The notes below the pieces were generated by a model that did not search any database, had not been told where the DNA came from, and was given only the letters and a program-made list of their open reading frames with translations. DNA of 64,000 nt from Allolobophora icterica (lineage: Eukaryota > Annelida > Clitellata > Crassiclitellata > Lumbricidae): contig OY744612.1 of assembly GCA_963556255.1 (NCBI GenBank), forward strand, positions 17,423,900 through 17,487,899, given 5' to 3'. Of the stretch, positions 58,350 to 64,000 are shown one piece after another. The position numbers were made by a program, and so were the translations under genes. Positions within the stretch are counted from its first letter, which is position 1. Every line of letters begins with the position of its first letter.

Positions 58350-58828
58350 TGTTGGGAGTTGGCCTTCAGCCATCCCGCCATTACCATCCTCACGTGCACT
58401 TACTAACCTTAGTTAAGACGCACCTCGTTTGAAGCTAAATGTAGGATGGTCTCGTTGATTATATATAGCAGTGTTCTTGTGTCTACAGAGAGACCGGTTT
58501 TAGTTAAGTAAGGCGTAAGACGTGCACTGGTTGTGTCACGCATTGTAAGTACCCTTTTGTGGTCATTTTCGAGAGTGTACGCTGCGTGGTCGCTACTCAT
58601 GTTTAATTGCCGGTTCTCGAGTTGTATCTTCCTTTGTGGAGTTTGTGCAGGCGTCTTCTCGGAGACTCTGTCTTTTGACGTTTCGTTTGTCTTGTATGTG
58701 TGAGTATCGCTTCAATTTTGTACATAGTGTAAATATACGTTTTATCAATATTGCGAAAGTCTTCGTTTTTCTTGTCATTTATCATATCATTCTAACTCAC
58801 ATTTCACCTCTAGACTAACAAGCTAACA
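58350..58828 (+). repeat. 5' LTR
   Basis: Begins TGTTGGGAGTTGG and ends ..AGCTAACA (TG...CA), about 479 bp; the 3' boundary is set by the PBS two bases later. TTATATATAG at 58458-58467 is a candidate TATA box. Confidence 0.85.
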
Positions 58829-58830
58829 TA

Positions 58831-58843
58831 TGGGGGCTCGTCC
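58831..58843 (+). promoter_or_regulatory. Primer binding site, tRNA-Pro
   Basis: TGGGGGCTCGTCC is complementary to the 3' end of tRNA-Pro (13 bases), the same primer used by murine gammaretroviruses. Lies 2 bp after the LTR. Confidence 0.85.
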
Positions 58844-58969
58844 TTAAAATTCACCGTTTTCCGTTTTGTTAAATTGGAAATTTCAAAATTGGAAATTGGG
58901 TCTGCGTATTTGCGTATTTGACGGTTTCTTTGAAAGTTGTACACGTTTTTGTGCATACGACTTTGTATC

Positions 58970-60331
58970 ATGGCTACATTTGGGTCTGATACATCGGCAA
59001 CCGCTTCTCCGGTTGGGAGTGTCCTTCACTCTCCGGTGACTAAGCCTTTGAGTTTGTACGACATCTTCGATATGTCGGCTGACGAATTAAGACTTGAATT
59101 AGAGAAGTTAGATCAAGACACTAGAGGCATGAGTAAGCCTCAAATGCAGAAACTTCTTGCTAAATTGAGAACGCAAGAAAAAGAAGTGTTCCATTTTGGA
59201 TTTAGACCGCAGGAGATTGGGTCTCGGGAAGCGGTAGAAAAGACTGAATTGACCAAGTTGGAGAGTGACAGAGAATTTCAATTGGAGAAATTGAGAATAG
59301 AGAGTGAAGACAGAAAGCGAGAACGAGAAGCTGAAGACAGAAGGCGAGAACGAGAGGCTGAAGACAGAAAGGCTGAATTGCAGGAAAAATTGAAGATGGA
59401 GGAACGAAGGCGAGAGGCTGAAGACAAAAACTTGCAGGAAAAATTGAAGATGGAGGAAAGAGAACGAGTGAGGAAAGCGGAAATGGACAAAATTCAGGCT
59501 GAACTGCAAGAGAAAGAGAGGCAGAGACAATATGAGTTAGAGCTAAAGCGCATCGAGGCTAAGGTTTTGAACCCAGGTCCCGAACAGGACAAAGATGTGT
59601 TTCGCATAGCTTCTGCCATTAAATTGGTCCCTAAATTTGACGAGACGAATATAGAACATTATTTTGTTTCCTTTGAGAAGGCTATGACCATTCATAAATT
59701 TCCAAGAGATAAATGGACTGCTTTGTTACACCCTCAATTAACTGGTAAAGCTCAACAGGTTTTTTCGGAGTTATCTCTTGAGGACTGTAAGAATTATGAC
59801 ACCCTAAAACAGGCTTTGTTGACTGCATTTGCTAGGGTGCCGGAATTTTATAGGAAGAGTTTTAGAACTTTGGTTAAGGGTGTTCAGGAGACTTACTCTG
59901 CTTTCGCTTTCCGCTTGGCGTTACCTTTTCAAAGGTGGCTGGAAGGTGAAAATGCGTTTAATGACTTGACTAAGGCCTTTGAAGTCTTTAAACTTGAGCA
60001 ATTTGTGACTTGCTTGCCTGTTGAAATCCATAGATGGATAATTGACAAAAAGCCCGCGACAGTTTCAGACGCCGCGAAGTTGGCAGACGAATTTGCTATT
60101 CTGTATAAGCCTTTCCCTGCGCATGCTTCTGTCTTGCATGCGAATGATGAAAAACTGGAACATTTTGGATTTGGTCGTGATTCGAGTCGTGGAGCTAAAA
60201 CTCATTGGTCGCCGAAAAATTTCGTAAAGAGGGCCAATTTCACAAGTCATGGGAGTCCCAGATTGTTTGTACTTACTGCGGTAAATCTAATCATGGGGTT
60301 TCTTCATGTTACAAATTACATCCAGAATTGA
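58970..60331 (+). CDS. gag: gag
   Basis: Starts at ATG 58970 (MATFGSD); an in-frame ATG 33 bases upstream is less likely. 453 codons. Residues about 85-195 are a highly charged, helical coiled coil with REREAEDR-type repeats. Residues about 210-385 form the capsid, whose last 85 residues (59849-60103; FEVFKLEQFVTCLP, LADEF) have the SCAN-domain pattern. The frame runs on past a slippery site (60217-60223) into an apparently non-functional tail; the CCHC zinc knuckle expected at the end of Gag is in the -1 frame with pol. Confidence 0.85.
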   Translation: MATFGSDTSATASPVGSVLHSPVTKPLSLYDIFDMSADELRLELEKLDQDTRGMSKPQMQKLLAKLRTQEKEVFHFGFRPQEIGSREAVEKTELTKLESDREFQLEKLRIESEDRKREREAEDRRREREAEDRKAELQEKLKMEERRREAEDKNLQEKLKMEERERVRKAEMDKIQAELQEKERQRQYELELKRIEAKVLNPGPEQDKDVFRIASAIKLVPKFDETNIEHYFVSFEKAMTIHKFPRDKWTALLHPQLTGKAQQVFSELSLEDCKNYDTLKQALLTAFARVPEFYRKSFRTLVKGVQETYSAFAFRLALPFQRWLEGENAFNDLTKAFEVFKLEQFVTCLPVEIHRWIIDKKPATVSDAAKLADEFAILYKPFPAHASVLHANDEKLEHFGFGRDSSRGAKTHWSPKNFVKRANFTSHGSPRLFVLTAVNLIMGFLHVTNYIQN

Positions 60332-61272
60332 GGTCAAAACGGGATTTCGCTGCTCAGCAGAACACCAATCCTAAGAATGTAGAATTAGGCACGGGCGTAG
60401 ATATGTCTGTACAAGTGAAGGATGGGCCGACTAAAATGGTCGACGCTGGCTACTTGTCGTTCTGTTCGTCTGGCTATGTGTATACGCCCACTGGACTTTC
60501 TCGCAATATTGTTGTGTTAAGAGATACTGGTTCTTTGCAAAGCTTGGCTAGCAAGGAATTATTGCATGCTAATGAGTTCTGTGACACTGGTGAGGTTCGC
60601 CTTATTAGAGGTATCTCGGGTGTCACGCTTCGTGTTCCTTTGGTTGAAATTCGAGTTGAGTCTAAATTTGCTAACGGCACTATCTTATGTGGGTTGGTAG
60701 ACCATTTGCCACCTGGCATTCACGTTCTAATTGGTAACGACTTGGATAGTCCACAAGCTGAGATAAATGTGGGAGTGACTACGCGCGCTCAAGTTAAGTT
60801 GACCGATTCTGGCTCTTTACCTGTGTCGCATACTCAATCTGTAGAAGATAAGTCTGCTGATATAAATGTACAGTTAGACGTAGACTTGAGTGCCTTATTC
60901 AAAGAGTCTATTGCAGTGCATGCTGATTTAACCAATGTAGTGTCGCGCGAGAATTTAATTAATATGCAGAAAGCCGATATGTCTTTGCTTCCCTTGTATC
61001 AGCTGGTTGAACGAAGGGATGGGCAGTATATGGAACGCCAATCGTATTCGATTGCTAACGGAATTTTGGTGAGGCAGTGGAAGGATTTAGATATGCCTGA
61101 TGATTTAGGGTATACGCAAATTGTTGTTCCTACGCAGTTGCGTGCTAAGTTATTGTACGTTGCTCATGATATCCCTGCAAGTGGTCACTTGGGTGTGAAG
61201 AAAACTTTGGACCGCTTAATGCGTCATTTTTATTGGCCTGGCATTAATTCGTCTGTTCGTGCCTATTGTTGA
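60205..61272 (+). CDS. pol: pol part 1: zinc knuckle, protease, start of integrase
   Basis: In the -1 frame relative to gag, effective from about 60223. CCHC zinc knuckle CTYCGKSNHGVSSC (60268-60309), aspartic protease with DTG at 60523-60531 and HVLIGNDL at 60721-60744, then the His half of the integrase HHCC finger (HDIPASGH, 61162-61185 region; FYWPG). Ends at TGA 61270-61272, just before the CDVC half of the finger. Confidence 0.85.
   Translation: MVAEKFRKEGQFHKSWESQIVCTYCGKSNHGVSSCYKLHPELRSKRDFAAQQNTNPKNVELGTGVDMSVQVKDGPTKMVDAGYLSFCSSGYVYTPTGLSRNIVVLRDTGSLQSLASKELLHANEFCDTGEVRLIRGISGVTLRVPLVEIRVESKFANGTILCGLVDHLPPGIHVLIGNDLDSPQAEINVGVTTRAQVKLTDSGSLPVSHTQSVEDKSADINVQLDVDLSALFKESIAVHADLTNVVSRENLINMQKADMSLLPLYQLVERRDGQYMERQSYSIANGILVRQWKDLDMPDDLGYTQIVVPTQLRAKLLYVAHDIPASGHLGVKKTLDRLMRHFYWPGINSSVRAYC
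60217..60223 (+). promoter_or_regulatory. Candidate -1 frameshift heptamer A AAT TTC
   Basis: Fits X XXY YYZ in the gag reading frame, and a -1 slip here leads directly into the pol frame. It lies 45 nt upstream of the zinc knuckle. No downstream pseudoknot was tested. Confidence 0.6.
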
Positions 61273-63684
61273 ACATGTGATGTCTGTCAGAGACTAGGTA
61301 AGGGGGCACCTCCCTCTCGGGCGCCTCTGATAAATCTTCCTGTCATAGCGGAACCTTTTTCCCGCCTGGCAACAGATACAGTTGGACCCTTAAGTGTGTT
61401 TGATGGTATGAGAAATCGTTTCATACTTACTGTTATTGACTTGTCAACACACTATCCCTTTGCGTTTCCGTTGAGAAACCACACAGCGCATGATGTAGCG
61501 AAATGTTTGATATCCGTGTTTACAATGTTTGGGTTTCCAAATGAGATTTTGTCGGATTGTGGCACTGACTTCATGTCTGATTTGATGCAAATTTTTCTGC
61601 AAGAATGTAATGTGGTGCAGTTGAAAACTAGTCCATACCATCCTCAGAGTAATGGGTGTTGCGAAAAATTCAACAGAACGTTGAAAGATATGCTTAAGGC
61701 AATTGTTGAGGATTTTCCTGGCAACTGGGATCAAATTTTGCCGTGGGTTCTATTTGCCTACCGTGAAGTTCCTGTACAAGGACTAGGTTTCAGTAGTTTT
61801 GATCTTGTCTTTGGAAGGTGTGTGAATGGACCTTTGCGTTTGATAAAGCAGAGTTGGTTGAATGATGATGTTTTGTCTGGAGTGAGTAAGACAAATCTGG
61901 TTGACTTTGTGATGGATTTGCGTGAACGAATTCGTACGTCTGTACGTATGGCGAATGAGAATGCGTTAGTCGCACAGTCGAAATCAAAACAATGGTATGA
62001 TAGGTGTGCAAAAGCTGTTGACTTTGAAATTGGACAGCAAGTTTTGTTGCTCTTACCGTTGATTGGGAAGCCACTTGAGGCTAAGTATGCTGGCCCATAT
62101 GTCGTTTTAGAACGGTTGGGACCTGTTGATTATTTGGTTGCCACTCCGGATAGACGGAAATGTAAACGTGTTGTGCATGTCAACCTCATGAAGAAATATG
62201 AGTCGCGTGTTGATTGTACGCCTACACTTGATGTCGGTTTGGTTGTGCCTGCAAGTGTGAATGTGTCTGAGTCGCCTAAATTAGAAGAGGTGGTCGCAAG
62301 TAGTCCTTTGGATTTTGTGCAACGGAATGAATTACTGGGCATGCTGAGTACGTTTAAGGGTGTGTTTAGCGATGTACCTGGCAAGACTTCACTTATTGCA
62401 CACCGTATTGAGTTGATACCTGGTGCACGACCAGTACGGCAGACAGCCTATCGGTTGCATCCTGAGCGTATGGCACAGGTAGACAAAGAGATTAAAGGCC
62501 TAATTGAAGAAGGCATTGTAGAGGAATCCGAAAGTGCGTGGGCTTCGCCTATTGTACTTGTACCTAAATCGGATGGGTCTCTGCGGCTGTGCACAGACTT
62601 TCGTAAGTTGAATGCGCTTACGGTAGCCGATCCTTTTCCGATGCCACGTGTAGAATCTTTAATTGACAAGGTTGGACAAGCCAAATTTCTGACTAAGCTT
62701 GACGCGACACGGGGTTTCTGGCAGGTTCCGATTCATAGTCAATCAATCCCTTTAACTGGATTTGTAACCCCACATGGTCATTATCAGTGGCGCTATATGG
62801 CGTTCGGTCTAAGAAACGCACCTGCCTCGTTTTCACGTTTGGTTGCGAAACTGTTGCATGGTTTAGATGAGTTTTGTAACGGATATTTAGATGACTTGAT
62901 AATTTTCAGTTCTTCTTGGAATGATCATTTATCTCACTTGAAAAGAGTGTTGACACGCATTGCTAACGCTAAACTTACATTGAATTTGAAGAAGTGTGTC
63001 TTTGCTAATGCAGAGATAGATTTTCTGGGTCACCATATTGGTTTGAACTCTATTCAGCCACGCATGCAGAAGGTCGAGTCTTTGCTAAGATTTCCGCGTC
63101 CTGAAAATAAGAAGCAGGTTCAATCTTTTCTGGGTTTGGCTGGTTATTACCGCAAGTTCCTGCCGCATTACTCTCAGTTAACGTTTCCTCTTACTTTGTT
63201 ACTTAAGAAAGGTCACAGGTTTACTTGGTCTCCTGAGGCTGAGAATGCATTCATTGATTTGAAATCTAGGATGGCTTCGCGGCCTATACTTAAACCGCCA
63301 GATTTTGACAAACCCTTTTATTTGGCTGTAGATGCTTCGTACTTTTGTTTGGGAGGTTGTCTATTTCAGATAACGGACGAGATTGAACATCCGGTCTGCT
63401 ACCTGAGTCGGAAGTTGAGTTCGGCGGAAGTACGCTATTCGACCACTGAGAAGGAGGCACTTGCGCTGGTGGTCGGTGTACGCGCGTTTAGCGTGTACTT
63501 TGGTTCCGCTCCAGTGGTTGTTTATACGGACCATAGTCCACTACAGTTCATAAATCGCATGGCTCCTTCGAATGCGAAACTTTTGCGATGGAGTCTTGAA
63601 CTCCAACAATATTCCTTGAACATTAAGCATCGGCGTGGTCGAGACAATGTGTTACCAGACATATTAAGTCGCCCCTCAGTTTAA
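61273..63684 (+). CDS. pol: pol part 2: integrase core, reverse transcriptase, RNase H
   Basis: Same frame as part 1 after the single TGA; open to TAA ending at 63684. Integrase finger CDVCQ (61276-61290), catalytic D at 61375, D at 61555 and E at 61663 with exactly 35 residues between the last two, then a GPY/F-type module (AKYAGPYVV). RT: LVPKSDGSLRLCTDFRKLN, YLDD at 62887-62898 region, FLGLAGYYRKF connection. RNase H: AVDAS, EKEALALV, YTDHSPL, and the final LPDILSRP. All main catalytic residues are present. Confidence 0.9.
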   Translation, partial: TCDVCQRLGKGAPPSRAPLINLPVIAEPFSRLATDTVGPLSVFDGMRNRFILTVIDLSTHYPFAFPLRNHTAHDVAKCLISVFTMFGFPNEILSDCGTDFMSDLMQIFLQECNVVQLKTSPYHPQSNGCCEKFNRTLKDMLKAIVEDFPGNWDQILPWVLFAYREVPVQGLGFSSFDLVFGRCVNGPLRLIKQSWLNDDVLSGVSKTNLVDFVMDLRERIRTSVRMANENALVAQSKSKQWYDRCAKAVDFEIGQQVLLLLPLIGKPLEAKYAGPYVVLERLGPVDYLVATPDRRKCKRVVHVNLMKKYESRVDCTPTLDVGLVVPASVNVSESPKLEEVVASSPLDFVQRNELLGMLSTFKGVFSDVPGKTSLIAHRIELIPGARPVRQTAYRLHPERMAQVDKEIKGLIEEGIVEESESAWASPIVLVPKSDGSLRLCTDFRKLNALTVADPFPMPRVESLIDKVGQAKFLTKLDATRGFWQVPIHSQSIPLTGFVTPHGHYQWRYMAFGLRNAPASFSRLVAKLLHGLDEFCNGYLDDLIIFSSSWNDHLSHLKRVLTRIANAKLTLNLKKCVFANAEIDFLGHHIGLNSIQPRMQKVESLLRFPRPENKKQVQSFLGLAGYYRKFLPHYSQLTFPLTLLLKKGHRFTWSPEAENAFIDLKSRMASRPILKPPDFDKPFYLAVDASYFCLGGCLFQITDEIEHPVCYLSRKLSSAEVRYSTTEKEALALVVGVRAFSVYFGSAPVVVYTDHSPLQFINRMAPSNAKLLRWSLELQQYSLNIKHRRGRDNVLPDILSRPSV

Positions 63685-63874
63685 ATGTGCGAACTTTCCA
63701 TTGATTTCTACGGACTGTCAGTCTCTTTCATTAAGCCTACATAGATGATTCTCTTTTGTGTGTAAACGTTTCTAGTGGACTGTTATGTTGTTGAACTTTC
63801 GATATAGTTTAAATTCATGTATATTTGTAGTTTTTGCATGGTCGGAAACACTTTTAATGTTTCCTCTTTTTCGT

Positions 63875-63885
63875 AGTGGGGGGTC
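63875..63885 (+). promoter_or_regulatory. Polypurine tract
   Basis: AGTGGGGGGTC directly before the 3' LTR; primes plus-strand synthesis in LTR elements. The 63685-63874 stretch is non-coding. Confidence 0.8.
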
Positions 63886-64000
63886 TGTTGGGAGTTGGCC
63901 TTCAGCCATCCCGCCATTACCATCCTCACGTGCACTTACTAACCTTAGTTAAGACGCACCTCGTTTGAAGCTAAATGTAGGATGGTCTCGTTGACTATAT
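63886..64000 (+). repeat. 3' LTR, first 115 bases
   Basis: Identical to 58350-58464 except one T/C difference (GATTATAT versus GACTATAT). The remainder is beyond the window. Confidence 0.95.

Larger units (their letters stand above)
58350..64000 (+). mobile_element. Gmr1-like Ty3/gypsy LTR retrotransposon (3' LTR cut by window end)
   Basis: Order: 5' LTR, tRNA-Pro PBS, gag, zinc knuckle, protease, integrase, reverse transcriptase, RNase H, PPT, 3' LTR. Integrase before RT in an otherwise gypsy-like element defines the Gmr1 group described from deuterostomes. The first 115 bases of both LTRs differ at one position, so the insertion is young. The target duplication cannot be seen because the left flank is (TA)n and the right flank is outside the window. 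Parts are annotated separately. Confidence 0.92.

Noticed and set aside
61270..61272. Selenocysteine or programmed readthrough at the pol TGA
   Set aside because: No supporting structure could be assessed, and a stop inside the integrase finger is more simply a point mutation in this copy.

Overview
The window is eukaryotic, intron-rich, repeat-dense DNA. It is most likely from an invertebrate deuterostome, and an echinoderm is my best guess. The reasons are large multi-C-type-lectin and VWA/Cache receptor-type genes with long introns, a Gmr1-like retrotransposon (integrase before reverse transcriptase, a group described from deuterostomes), and many short repeat tails ending in GGCGCTATATAAAT. 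No prokaryotic-style operons, rRNA genes or convincing functional tRNA genes were seen.

Region 1 (1-24.8 kb, + strand) is the 3' portion of one gene. Twenty exons with mutually compatible splice phases give 1,038 codons plus a stop. They encode the tail of one CTLD, six further CTLDs, a Thr/Pro-rich stalk, a transmembrane helix and a short tail with an FxNPxY endocytosis motif. The layout is that of a mannose-receptor-type endocytic lectin. Only CTLDs 5 and 7 carry EPN plus WND; CTLD 4 has EPD. Its introns hold micro- and minisatellites, a decayed duplicate of one lectin exon (9134-9198), a triplicated exon/donor boundary (5216-5530), a 28-bp minisatellite of CRE sites (18485-18606), two TIR transposons nested in a TATG microsatellite (10450-14360), a hAT-type MITE and LINE fragments.

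Region 2 (24.8-48 kb) has no host gene that I can support. It is a transposon nest: LINE fragments inserted into each other, three non-autonomous Helitrons (two fused head-to-tail), hAT-type and other MITEs, and a duplicated block carrying tRNA-like modules in tandem.

Region 3 (48.5-57.6 kb, - strand) is the 3' portion of a gene of the VWA/Cache, calcium-channel alpha2-delta-like family, closest in layout to CACHD1. Six internal exons are followed by two separate terminal exons, each encoding its own transmembrane helix and cytoplasmic tail. This suggests alternative 3' ends or a tandem duplication.

Region 4 (58.35-64 kb, + strand) is a nearly intact LTR retrotransposon in the order LTR, PBS(Pro), gag, protease, integrase, reverse transcriptase, RNase H, PPT, LTR. 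Gag and pol are joined through a -1 frame change at a slippery heptamer, and one in-frame TGA lies in the integrase zinc finger. The element lies 5' of the visible exons of the Region 3 gene and on the opposite strand, so it probably sits in one of that gene's introns. Coordinates of exons and repeats come from reading the sequence by eye; none were checked against transcripts or databases.
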